A DNA stretch of 8,561 nucleotides from an uncultured Anaerococcus sp. (GTDB taxonomy: Bacteria > Bacillota > Clostridia > Tissierellales > Peptoniphilaceae), in assembly GCA_900550345.1 (NCBI GenBank), contig URRX01000055.1, forward strand, positions 1 through 8,561, given 5' to 3'. A model generated the notes under the pieces. That model ran no database searches and was not told the DNA's origin. It was given only the letters and a program-made list of their open reading frames with translations. The translations under genes and the position numbers were made by a program. How positions within the stretch are numbered: the stretch's first letter is position 1; each line of letters begins with the position of its first letter. This document shows, one piece after another, positions 1 through 6,432 of this stretch.

Positions 1-646
1 AAAATTTTTTAGCATTTGAAATTATTTTTCTATAAAAAAATAAACCATCATCTCCACCTAATAGAGCGTTTTTAGGTTCGTAAGATAATTTTTTATCTAA
101 ACTTTCAAAATCTATTTTATTAATATAAGGTGGATTTGAGACAATGATATCAAACTTTTCATCAATATTTGAAAAAATATCACTTTGTTTAAACTCTACA
201 TTTTTTATATTTAAATTAATTTTATTCTTATTTGAAAGATCAACTGCGTCCTTGGATATATCAATTCCAAGAACTTGTGATTTTTTTAAATTATAGGAAA
301 GTGCCAAAGAAATGGCTCCAGAACCTGTTCCAATATCCAAAATTTTATCTTTTTTTACATTATCATTTATTATTAAATCTACAAGTATTTCTGTTTCATA
401 TCTTGGTATTAAGGCTCTTTCATCTACAAATAAATCTAGACCATAAAAATTCCACTTGCCAATTGCATATTGGAGTGGATATCCCTTAATAATTTTATCT
501 TGTATTTTCAAAAGTTTTTCTTCTATATCTTTATCTATATTTTCTTCTCTATTAAGATATAAAAGATTTTTATTTGTATTTAATAAATATGTAAGAGCAA
601 TGATCAAATCATCATTTTCTTTTTCTAAAATATCTTTAATTTTCAT
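1..646 (-). CDS. prmC: Peptide chain release factor N5-glutamine methyltransferase PrmC (HemK), 3' end cut off by the window
   Basis: PrmC uses S-adenosylmethionine to methylate the glutamine of the GGQ motif in release factors RF1 and RF2 in the cytoplasm, which speeds translation termination. The first 215 residues are visible and the frame is still open at position 1. The order is family-typical: a short helical N-terminal substrate-binding domain (about 1-75, with PLQYAIGKWNFYG at 57-69), then PRYETEILVD (81-90), the SAM-binding loop DIGTGSGAI (104-112), the acidic end of strand 2 (GIDIS, 127-131), the catalytic NPPY (171-174) and a GGDDGLFFYRKI block (197-208). About 60-70 residues should be missing, judging from the usual length near 280. 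The start at 646 fits the family N-terminus. An in-frame stop at 670-668, with no intervening ATG, GTG or TTG, rules out a longer form. No Shine-Dalgarno is visible, and the rpmE terminator lies just upstream. prfA is the expected neighbour outside the window (inference). Confidence 0.93.
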   Translation of the reverse strand, partial: MKIKDILEKENDDLIIALTYLLNTNKNLLYLNREENIDKDIEEKLLKIQDKIIKGYPLQYAIGKWNFYGLDLFVDERALIPRYETEILVDLIINDNVKKDKILDIGTGSGAISLALSYNLKKSQVLGIDISKDAVDLSNKNKINLNIKNVEFKQSDIFSNIDEKFDIIVSNPPYINKIDFESLDKKLSYEPKNALLGGDDGLFFYRKIISNAKKF

Positions 647-650
647 AAAT

Positions 651-686
651 ACATATAAAAAATAAGGTTAGAAACCTAACCTTATT
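651..686 (-). terminator. Intrinsic terminator after rpmE
   Basis: A perfect 11-bp inverted repeat, AATAAGGTTAG at 661-671 and CTAACCTTATT at 676-686, encloses the 4-base loop 672-675. Read on the minus strand the stem is followed by a T-rich run (TTTTATAT, 660-653), the form of a Rho-independent terminator. The 5' arm contains the rpmE stop codon (684-682), so the hairpin begins inside the gene. The prmC start lies 14 bases beyond the stem, so prmC expression from upstream would depend on readthrough. The stem is mostly A-T with four or five G-C pairs, so efficiency may be moderate. Confidence 0.8.
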
Positions 687-888
687 TATTTCTTCCATAT
701 TTTTTATTGAACTTCTCTACATTACCACCACGGTCAGAAAATCTTTGTTTTCCTGTATAGAATGGATGGCATTGTGAACATACTTCAACTTTTATTTCTT
801 CTTCTGTTGAACCAACAGTAAATTCATTACCACATGATGTGCAAGTAACTTTTGCTTGGTGGTATTCTGGATGTAGTCCTTTTTTCAT
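682..888 (-). CDS. rpmE: 50S ribosomal protein L31 (zinc-binding C+ type)
   Basis: L31 is a small protein of the large ribosomal subunit, located at the central protuberance and bridging to the 30S head. The 68-residue product opens with MKKGLHPEYH, the hallmark L31 N-terminus, and carries two CxxC pairs (Cys16/Cys19 and Cys37/Cys40) that form the zinc site of the C+ type, followed by HPFYTGKQ (41-48) and a basic tail. The frame stays open to an ATG at 915. The start at 888 is preferred because it gives the conserved N-terminus and is preceded by AGAGGTG (900-894) at correct spacing; the longer form would add nine unrelated residues. It has its own strong promoter (956-928) and its own terminator, so it is probably transcribed mainly as a single gene, as suits a ribosomal protein needed in larger amounts than rho or prmC (inference). 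Confidence 0.96.
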   Translation of the reverse strand: MKKGLHPEYHQAKVTCTSCGNEFTVGSTEEEIKVEVCSQCHPFYTGKQRFSDRGGNVEKFNKKYGRNK

Positions 889-927
889 ATAAACACCTCT
901 TCTTGTCTCTTTCAATAAGCAATAATG

Positions 928-956
928 ATTATACCATACGAATATTTATATTTCAA
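928..956 (-). promoter_or_regulatory. Sigma-A-type promoter of rpmE
   Basis: On the minus strand, TTGAAA (956-951) is followed after exactly 17 bases by TATAAT (933-928), with TGG just before it forming an extended -10 (TGN). Five of six bases match the -35 consensus and all six match the -10. Transcription should begin near 921, giving a leader of about 30 bases with the AGAGGTG ribosome binding site. The -35 box overlaps the stop codon of the upstream membrane-protein gene. This is the best promoter match I found in the window. Confidence 0.85.
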
Positions 957-1543
957 GCAAAACTTTTAAATATTGTTTTGATTCCTAAAACTAGTCCCAT
1001 TGAATATATAAAAATTGAAGGTGGTTTACAAAAAATAATAATTTTTATAAAAGTTTTTAACTTCATATCTGTAAGTCCCGAAAAATAACACAAAAAATCG
1101 TCAGGAGCTACTGGTAATAATATCGCCCACGCAAAAAATTTATCATATTTTTCGTGATTTAACCACTTATCATATTTTTTGAAGTTCTCTTCACCAAAAA
1201 TAGCCAGAACAACTTTTTTTCCAAAAAATCTAGAAATCAAAAAAACTATTATTGATCCTAGACAAATAGAAATATAATTATAAACAAATCCCCAAAATGG
1301 GCCAAACATAACTACTCCAAAAGCCGTTGTGATTCCACCAGGTATTACTGGAATAATTATTTGAATTATTTGCAAAAGCATAAAAATAAGGGGAGCCCAA
1401 ATTCCATATTTTTGTAAAAAATTTTGAAGGCTTGAAACAGATGTAAATATTTGCATCTTATAACCCTTATATCCCAAATAAATAGAAATCAGAATTATAA
1501 GAATACTTATTATATTTAATATAGTTTTTGTTCTAACTTTCAT
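953..1543 (-). CDS. TVP38/TMEM64-family (VTT domain, DedA superfamily) membrane protein
   Basis: This 196-residue integral membrane protein of the cytoplasmic membrane belongs by pattern to the SNARE-associated/VTT group (TVP38/TMEM64), relatives of DedA. Members are linked to lipid flipping and membrane homeostasis, but the substrate here cannot be read from sequence. Hydrophobic segments lie at about 8-27, 48-66, 70-80, 83-105, 134-152 and 163-186. Family-like features are the Pro/Gly-rich re-entrant stretch IPVIPGGITTAFG (64-76), GPFWGFVYNY (81-90), the SRFFGKK loop (104-110), a GEE (117-119) and LLPVAPDDFLCYFSGLTDM (142-160). The start at 1543 is preceded by TTAGGA (1554-1549). It begins 42 bp after rho and is probably cotranscribed with it. 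Its stop codon overlaps the rpmE -35 box. It lies between rho and rpmE, genes often closer together in related bacteria. The family call is firm; function is unknown. Confidence 0.85.
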   Translation of the reverse strand: MKVRTKTILNIISILIILISIYLGYKGYKMQIFTSVSSLQNFLQKYGIWAPLIFMLLQIIQIIIPVIPGGITTAFGVVMFGPFWGFVYNYISICLGSIIVFLISRFFGKKVVLAIFGEENFKKYDKWLNHEKYDKFFAWAILLPVAPDDFLCYFSGLTDMKLKTFIKIIIFCKPPSIFIYSMGLVLGIKTIFKSFA

Positions 1544-1585
1544 AAAAAATCCTAACTTAAATTAATTTCTATTATTATTTTACCA

Positions 1586-2935
1586 TTAATTTTTGTAAGT
1601 TTTGTTAATAAGTTCTATAAATTCATCATTTGTTTTACATTTTTTTATTAAATTTATAAATTCATTAGAAAATTCTACCTTATCTTTCATTACTGAATTT
1701 CTAATTTTAAATGCAGCATCTATCTCATCTTTTGATAATAGTAAGTTATCTTTTCTAGTTGAGGATTTTTCAATATCTATAGCTGGGAATATTCTTTTTT
1801 GAGCAAGATTTCTATCAAGGTGTAATTCCATATTGCCTGTTCCCTTAAACTCTTCATAAACCATATCATCCATTCTAGAACCTGTATCAATAAGAGCTGT
1901 TGCAATAATTGTAAGTGATCCACCATTTTCTATATTTCTAGCAGCTCCAAAAAATTTCTTAGGTCCTACAAGGGCCAAAGGATCTAATCCACCTGATAAA
2001 GTTTTTCCTGATTGTGGAGTCATAATATTATAAGCTCTTGCAAGTCTTGTGATAGAATCTAATAATATAACAACATCTTTATTATCTTCAACCAATCTTT
2101 TTGCTCTTTCAAGGACCATTTCTTGCATATAAATATGATTTTGGGGAGCCTTGTCAAAAGTTGACGCAGCTACTTCTGTTCTTGTTAATTCATTATCTTT
2201 ATCTCTATATTGATTTACAAATCTTTTAAAATCAGTAACCTCTTCAGGCCTCTCGTCAATTAATAAAACTAAAATTTTTAGATCATCAAAATTCTTTTCT
2301 AAAGCATATTCAATGTCTTTTATTAAAGTAGTTTTTCCTGCTTTTGGTTGAGAGACAATTAATCCTCTTTGCCCTCTTCCAATTGGTGAAATTATATCAA
2401 TTATTCTTTGGGAAATATTATCCTTACTTGTTTCAAGTTTTAATCTTTGATTTGGATAAATTGGTGTAAGTGATTCAAAATTTGACCTATTAAAAGCATC
2501 TGCAGCTTTTAGGCCATTAACATCTGATACAAAAATTAATGGAGAAAATTTATCTTTATCTTTTTTTACTCTAGCAATTCCTTTAATAAGATCGCCAGTT
2601 TTTAATCTAAACATTTTTACCTGTTTAGGAGAAACATATATATCGTCATTGCTTGATTCGTAGTGCTCTGTTCTTAAAAAACCAAATCCATCTTCATGAA
2701 GATCTAAAATTCCTTCACAATTAAATTTTTCACCTAAGTCAAAATTATCATTGTGATCATTTATTTCACTAGCATGATTTTTTTCTTCTAAAGACTCATT
2801 TTCATATGTATCTTTAATGAGTTCAATTAAATCATTTTTCCTATAAGATGAAACAGATTTTATAGAAAGATCCTTTGCAATTTGTTTTAATTCATCAAGC
2901 TTTAATCTATCTAATTTATTTAAATCTATATCCAT
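1586..2935 (-). CDS. rho: Transcription termination factor Rho
   Basis: Rho is a hexameric RNA-dependent ATPase/helicase that loads on untranslated RNA and releases RNA polymerase. The 449-residue protein shows the full order: a Rho_N helical domain (about 5-45), a short acidic linker (about 44-68), the cold-shock-like primary RNA-binding fold with CEGILDLHEDGFGFLR (73-88) and DDIYVSPKQVKMFRL (97-111), then the RecA-like ATPase core. Visible core motifs are the P-loop SQPKAGKTTL (195-204), Walker B VVILLDSITRLAR (288-300), the Q-loop LSGGLDP (313-319) and the R-loop GTGNMELHLDR (365-375). No key residue appears lost. The start at 2935 has AAAGGA (2946-2941) at good spacing. The gene follows the fba terminator by only 25 bases, so its promoter is unclear. 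The VTT-family gene follows after 42 bp. Confidence 0.97.
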   Translation of the reverse strand: MDIDLNKLDRLKLDELKQIAKDLSIKSVSSYRKNDLIELIKDTYENESLEEKNHASEINDHNDNFDLGEKFNCEGILDLHEDGFGFLRTEHYESSNDDIYVSPKQVKMFRLKTGDLIKGIARVKKDKDKFSPLIFVSDVNGLKAADAFNRSNFESLTPIYPNQRLKLETSKDNISQRIIDIISPIGRGQRGLIVSQPKAGKTTLIKDIEYALEKNFDDLKILVLLIDERPEEVTDFKRFVNQYRDKDNELTRTEVAASTFDKAPQNHIYMQEMVLERAKRLVEDNKDVVILLDSITRLARAYNIMTPQSGKTLSGGLDPLALVGPKKFFGAARNIENGGSLTIIATALIDTGSRMDDMVYEEFKGTGNMELHLDRNLAQKRIFPAIDIEKSSTRKDNLLLSKDEIDAAFKIRNSVMKDKVEFSNEFINLIKKCKTNDEFIELINKTYKN

Positions 2936-2948
2936 ATTTTTCCTTTTT

Positions 2949-2978
2949 CATAAAAATATACGGAGCCCAAAGGCTCCG
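2949..2978 (-). terminator. Intrinsic terminator between fba and rho
   Basis: The 7-bp all-but-one G-C stem CGGAGCC (2978-2972, minus strand) pairs with GGCTCCG (2967-2961) around the loop TTTG, and is followed by TATATTTTTAT (2960-2950). It lies 9 bases after the fba stop codon. GC-rich DNA is rare in this window, which makes the hairpin stand out. The opposite strand also has T-rich sequence after the stem (2981-2995), so it might work both ways, although no gene faces it from that side. Confidence 0.85.
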
Positions 2979-2987
2979 AATTAATTT

Positions 2988-3854
2988 TTATTTTGCTGAA
3001 TTTTCACATTCAAAAAATTCAATTTTTTCTCTTACTTTATCTTTAATTGCTTCAAAACCTGGTTTTAAAACTTTTCTTGGATCAAATCCTTTAGCCTCTT
3101 TATCTTTATCTTCTTCGAAATATTTTCTTGTAGCTTCTGTAAATACTATTTGACATTCAGTATTTATGTTAATTTTAGAAACTCCTCTTTCAATAGCTTT
3201 TTTAACTTGTTCTTCTGGAATTCCTGTACCACCGTGTAGAACTAGAGGAAGTTTTCCAACTGCATCTTTAATTTCTTCAAGTCTTTCAAAATTTAGTCCT
3301 TGCCAATTTTCTGGATAAACACCGTGAATGTTACCAATTCCTGCGGCTAAGAAATCTACTCCTAAAGACGCAACTTTTTTACATTCTTCAGGATCAGCAA
3401 GTTCACCTGTTGAAACAACTCCGTCTTCTTCTCCACCGATTCCACCAACTTCTGCTTCTATTGAAACATTTTTATTGTGGCAAAGTTCTACTAATTCTTT
3501 AGTTTTTTCAATATTTTCTTCTATTGGAAGGCTTGAACCATCAAACATTATTGAAGTAAATCCAGCATCTAGAGCTTTTTTAGCTCCTTCATAAGTTCCA
3601 TGATCTAAGTGAATAGCAACTGGAACAGTAATATTTAAATCTTTATCAAGCCCTTCTACCATTTTTGCTACTACATTAAATCCACCCATATATCTTGCAG
3701 CACCTTCAGATACTCCTAAAATAACTGATGATTTTTTTTCTTGGCAAGTTTCAAGAATTGCTTTTGTCCATTCTAGGTTATTAATATTAAATTGACCAAT
3801 ACCATAACCATTTTCGTAAGCTTTGTCTAACATTTCTTTTGCATTAACTAACAT
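2988..3854 (-). CDS. fba: Class II fructose-1,6-bisphosphate aldolase
   Basis: This zinc enzyme of glycolysis and gluconeogenesis cleaves fructose 1,6-bisphosphate to dihydroxyacetone phosphate and glyceraldehyde 3-phosphate, and runs the reverse reaction, in the cytoplasm. The 288-residue length matches the shorter class IIB (FbaA-like) group. Visible active-site elements are QFNINN (21-26), HLDHG (82-86: Asp84 as the catalytic acid, His85 a zinc ligand), MFDGSSLP (103-110), EAEVGGIGGEEDG (133-145), GNIHG with zinc ligand His177, LHGGTG (206-211) with zinc ligand His207, and the phosphate-binding INTE (230-233). Related tagatose-bisphosphate aldolases are similar, but the whole pattern fits Fba best. 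A strong AAGGAG (3865-3860) precedes the start at 3854 and overlaps the stop codon of the thioredoxin-like gene, so translation is probably coupled. It is the last gene of the proS unit and is followed by a clear terminator. Confidence 0.96.
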   Translation of the reverse strand: MLVNAKEMLDKAYENGYGIGQFNINNLEWTKAILETCQEKKSSVILGVSEGAARYMGGFNVVAKMVEGLDKDLNITVPVAIHLDHGTYEGAKKALDAGFTSIMFDGSSLPIEENIEKTKELVELCHNKNVSIEAEVGGIGGEEDGVVSTGELADPEECKKVASLGVDFLAAGIGNIHGVYPENWQGLNFERLEEIKDAVGKLPLVLHGGTGIPEEQVKKAIERGVSKININTECQIVFTEATRKYFEEDKDKEAKGFDPRKVLKPGFEAIKDKVREKIEFFECENSAK

Positions 3855-3863
3855 ATTCGCTCC

Positions 3864-4163
3864 TTAAATATTTCTTAATAATTTTATCTTAAAATCATTT
3901 TCGTTTTGACTATCTTTAGTTATTGATACTAAAGATGGTATTTGATTAATACCCAATTTTTTTAATAAATCTCTATTTTTATCTATATCTATAATAATTT
4001 TTTTTATATTTTTATATGAGTCTTCTTCTTCTTTTAAAAAATCTTCTTTTATTTTATTAGAAAAATTAGACCACTTAGCATGAAATAAAGCTATTATTTT
4101 GGAATTATCTATTAATATATCATCTAAAAATTTTTTTGATATTTTATGATCAATTATTTGCAT
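3864..4163 (-). CDS. Thioredoxin-fold protein lacking both active-site cysteines
   Basis: This 99-residue cytoplasmic protein has no signal peptide or membrane segment. Its layout follows thioredoxin: a strand IIALFHAKW (23-31) like the usual VDFWAxW, a helix after it, a second strand KIIIDIDKN (55-63) where thioredoxins have the VDVDxN strand, then LGINQIPSLVSI (70-81) with the expected cis-proline at Pro76. The active site reads WSNFS (31-35) in the place of WCGPC, so both redox cysteines are serine, and there is no cysteine anywhere in the protein. It therefore cannot do thiol-disulfide exchange; a binding, scaffold or chaperone-like role is possible, but no function can be assigned. Its start overlaps the end of proS by 10 bp, with only a weak AGAAGA upstream, suggesting translational coupling. 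fba starts 9 bases after its stop. The gene is certain; the fold call is moderately sure. Confidence 0.7.
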   Translation of the reverse strand: MQIIDHKISKKFLDDILIDNSKIIALFHAKWSNFSNKIKEDFLKEEEDSYKNIKKIIIDIDKNRDLLKKLGINQIPSLVSITKDSQNENDFKIKLLRNI

Positions 4164-5872
4164 AAATCTTCTTTTATAGATGAAATTATTTTTTCTATAG
4201 CCTCATCAGATGACATTTTTAAGTTTTCCATATCAGATCTTTTTGAAAATTCTACAATTCCATCACTAGCATCTTTTCCTACAGTAATTCTATAAGGACA
4301 ACCTACAAGATCTCTATCGTTAAACTTAACTCCAGCTCTTTCTTTTCTGTCATCTAGCATTACTTCTATGCCTTGATCTAATAATTTTTCGTAAATTTTT
4401 TCTGCTAATTGTTTTTGATCTTCTTTATTTTTATTTACAAGAGTTATCCAAGCATGGAAAGGTGCAACTTTTGTTGGCCATATTATTCCATTTTCATCAT
4501 AGTTTTGCTCAATTATTGCTGAAATAGCTCTTGTAATTCCTATACCATATGAACCCATAATAAATGGTTTTTGTTTACCATTTTCATCTAAGAAATATGC
4601 TTCAAGACTTTCAGAATATTTTGTTCCTAATTGGAAAATATTTCCAACTTCTATACCACGAGCAATTTTAAGCTCTTCTTTTCCATCTAAAGAAAGATCT
4701 CCTTCTTTTGCTGTTAAAAGATCATCGGCAACTTCACCATCAAAGTCTCTCTTATAATTTGCATTTATAAAGTGATGGTCAGTTTTGTTTGCTCCAATTA
4801 CTAGATTTTTATATCTTGTGATGGACTTATCTAAAATTACTCTAACATCTTCTTTTAGATCTTTTGGACCTGTAAAACCAGGTTCAGCTCCGGTAATTTT
4901 TCTTATTGTTTCATCATCCATCATTTCAATTTCATGCTCTGGAACTTGTAGGTAAGAAATTAATTTTGCCATATTTAATTCCCTATCTCCAGGAACAATA
5001 ACTAGGACAGGATTTCCACAAACTAATAGATCAACAGCTTTTGCACATTTGTTTTGGTCTATTTTAAGAAAATCAGAAACTTCTTCAATTGTTTTTGTAT
5101 CTTTTGTTTGGACTAATTCTAATTCTAATTCTTTTTCATTTTCATCTATATCTAGGAAAAATTTAGCTGATTCATCTGTAGCTGCATAATTAGAATTTTT
5201 TGTATAAAAGATTTCACCTTCTCCAGTTTCTGCAAGGGCAATAAATTCATGACTTGTTTTTCCACCCATAGCTCCTGAATCACCTTCTACTATTTTGTAA
5301 TCTAGTCCCAAAGCATCAAAAACTTCTACATAGGCATCCCACATTTTTTTGTAAGATTTTTCTAATCCTTCCATATCAACATCAAATGAATAAGCATCTT
5401 TCATTATAAAATCTCTTGACCTATTTATTCCAAATCTTGGTCTTTTTTCATCTCTAAATTTTGAAACAATTTGATAAAGATTTAATGGTAATTGCTTATA
5501 TGAATTTAATTCATCTTTTATAAGTGATGTAAATTGTTCTTCTGCTGTAGGTCCTAAGCAAAATTCTCTGTCATGTCTATCTTTTATTTTAAACATTTCT
5601 GGTCCAAAATTTTGCCATCTACCAGATTTTTCCCAAATATCTTTACTTTGTAATACTGATGTAGAAACCTCTATAGAATCATATTTTTCCATAGATTTTC
5701 TTACAATATTTTCTATTTTATTTATTACCCTCATGCCAAGTGGTAAGTAGGAATAAACTCCTGATGAAGTTTTTCTTATGAATGCTCCTCTTACCAATAA
5801 CTTATGACTTTGAGTTTCTGCATCTTGAGGATCATCTCTTAATGTAGGCATATAATAGTTCGATAATCTCAT
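4154..5872 (-). CDS. proS: Prolyl-tRNA synthetase (bacterial type with editing domain)
   Basis: ProRS attaches proline to tRNA-Pro in the cytoplasm. The 572-residue protein has the length and order of the bacterial class II form. Motif 1 lies around 30-60, including SYLPLG (41-46). The specificity loop LGPTAEE follows at 106-112. Motif 2 is FRDEKRPRFGINRSRDF (139-155). An inserted YbaK-like editing domain (INS, about 225-400) removes mischarged alanine. Motif 3 is GSYGIGITR (440-448). The C-terminal anticodon-binding domain (about 465-572) includes VMLDDRKERAGVKFNDRD (504-521). No key motif is missing. A strong GGAGGA (5882-5877) fixes the start at 5872. A probable promoter lies in the 65-bp gap after the EIIA gene. 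The last 10 bp overlap the thioredoxin-like gene, so proS, that gene and fba look like one transcript. A small Glu-Leu repeat occurs inside the editing domain. Confidence 0.97.
   Translation of the reverse strand: MRLSNYYMPTLRDDPQDAETQSHKLLVRGAFIRKTSSGVYSYLPLGMRVINKIENIVRKSMEKYDSIEVSTSVLQSKDIWEKSGRWQNFGPEMFKIKDRHDREFCLGPTAEEQFTSLIKDELNSYKQLPLNLYQIVSKFRDEKRPRFGINRSRDFIMKDAYSFDVDMEGLEKSYKKMWDAYVEVFDALGLDYKIVEGDSGAMGGKTSHEFIALAETGEGEIFYTKNSNYAATDESAKFFLDIDENEKELELELVQTKDTKTIEEVSDFLKIDQNKCAKAVDLLVCGNPVLVIVPGDRELNMAKLISYLQVPEHEIEMMDDETIRKITGAEPGFTGPKDLKEDVRVILDKSITRYKNLVIGANKTDHHFINANYKRDFDGEVADDLLTAKEGDLSLDGKEELKIARGIEVGNIFQLGTKYSESLEAYFLDENGKQKPFIMGSYGIGITRAISAIIEQNYDENGIIWPTKVAPFHAWITLVNKNKEDQKQLAEKIYEKLLDQGIEVMLDDRKERAGVKFNDRDLVGCPYRITVGKDASDGIVEFSKRSDMENLKMSSDEAIEKIISSIKEDLCK
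5114..5131. repeat. Hexanucleotide tandem repeat inside proS
   Basis: The plus strand carries TAATTC three times in tandem (5114-5131). On the coding strand this is GAATTA repeated in frame, giving a Glu-Leu repeat at about residues 248-253 of the ProRS editing insertion. Copy-number change would add or remove two residues without shifting the frame. It is short and may have no significance. Confidence 0.55.
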
Positions 5873-5910
5873 TTATCCTCCAATTTATTATAATTTATCT
5901 ACTTAAAAAT

Positions 5911-5937
5911 ATTATCACAGACAAATTATTTTATCAA
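5911..5937 (-). promoter_or_regulatory. Probable promoter of proS
   Basis: In the 65-bp gap between the EIIA gene and proS, the minus strand reads TTGATA (5937-5932), a short 15-base spacer, then GATAAT (5916-5911) with TGT directly before it, which forms an extended -10. The spacing is below the usual 16-18, but extended -10 promoters tolerate a weak -35. A start site near 5904 would leave about 30 bases of leader containing GGAGGA. No terminator hairpin is visible in the gap, so transcripts from tex may also read through. Confidence 0.45.
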
Positions 5938-6429
5938 TTATTCAACAATTGTAACTGTTTGAACTTCTTCGCCACATTTAGCGTCAAAGTTTATTTCTGA
6001 TAATTTATTTTCTTCAAGATTTGCTACAATACAAGGTGTGATTAATGAAGGAACTTTATCTTTTATTTTTTCAGTATCTACTGATAAAACTTTATCTCCC
6101 TTATTAACTCTATCACCAATTTTTACATGAGGAGTAAAACCATCTCCTTTTAATTCAACTGTTTCAAGTCCAAAATGAACCAAAACTTCAATTCCTTCAT
6201 CAGTTTTTATTCCTATAGCATGGTATCCTTCTGGTTGAAGTGTAACTTCCCCACTTACTGGAGCAAAAACTTCTCCATCGGATGGAATTACCGCAAAACC
6301 ATCACCAACCATTTTTTCTGCAAATACTGGATCTGGAACTTCTTCTAATTTTACAACTTTTCCATTAACAGGACTTGCTATTAAAACTTTTTTTTCTTCC
6401 TTTTTTTTCTTTTTAAAAAAATCAAACAT
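5938..6429 (-). CDS. PTS glucose-family EIIA component, stand-alone (crr/EIIA-Glc type)
   Basis: EIIA-Glc proteins accept phosphate from HPr and pass it to an EIIB domain during sugar uptake by the phosphotransferase system. The 163-residue cytoplasmic protein is a single EIIA domain: ASPVNGKVVKLEEVPDPVFAEK (18-39), then the GDGFAVIPSDGEVFAPVSG block (42-60), His70 in HAIGIKTDEG (70-79), and the active site VLVHFGLETVELKG (82-95), in which His85 is the phosphorylated histidine. No EIIB or EIIC is fused or adjacent, so it must serve permeases encoded elsewhere. The N-terminus is very lysine-rich (residues 6-14), encoded by two runs of eight A. AAGGAG (6440-6435) precedes the start and lies in the last codons of tex, only 3 bp separating the two genes, so coupled translation is likely. 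A regulatory role like that of enterobacterial Crr is not shown by the sequence. Confidence 0.93.
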   Translation of the reverse strand: MFDFFKKKKKEEKKVLIASPVNGKVVKLEEVPDPVFAEKMVGDGFAVIPSDGEVFAPVSGEVTLQPEGYHAIGIKTDEGIEVLVHFGLETVELKGDGFTPHVKIGDRVNKGDKVLSVDTEKIKDKVPSLITPCIVANLEENKLSEINFDAKCGEEVQTVTIVE

Positions 6430-6432
6430 TTT

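Noticed and set aside
232..665. Plus-strand open frames of 85 and 69 codons (232-489 and 456-665)
   Set aside because: They are antisense to prmC, whose minus-strand reading frame contains the full set of PrmC motifs; their products are low-complexity Leu/Phe/Ser-rich and lack good ribosome binding sites.
889..915. Longer rpmE starting at the ATG at 915
   Set aside because: It would add nine residues not found in L31, would ignore the good AGAGGTG before the ATG at 888, and would leave only a few bases between the predicted transcription start near 921 and the start codon.
1544..1611. Possible promoter before the VTT-family gene (TGGTAAAAT with TTAACA upstream)
   Set aside because: The TTAACA-to-TAAAAT spacing is about 20 bases and the -10 is imperfect; in DNA this AT-rich such matches are common. 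Cotranscription with rho is simpler.
1602..3594. Plus-strand open frames of 66 to 92 codons (1602-1802, 2875-3153, 3328-3594)
   Set aside because: Each lies antisense to rho or fba, whose minus-strand frames carry complete conserved motifs; they have no recognisable domain and are best explained as shadow frames.
5935..5951. Small inverted repeat CAATT...AATTG near the end of the EIIA gene as a terminator
   Set aside because: The stem is only 5 bp of mostly A-T pairs with a 7-base loop, it lies partly within the coding sequence and no T-run follows it.
6388..6408. Two runs of eight A in the lysine-rich start of the EIIA gene, including a heptamer A AAA AAG in frame, as a programmed frameshift or phase-variation site
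   Set aside because: A -1 shift there reaches a stop after about a dozen codons and gives no second domain, no stimulating structure is evident, and A-runs are expected in Lys codons of an AT-rich genome.
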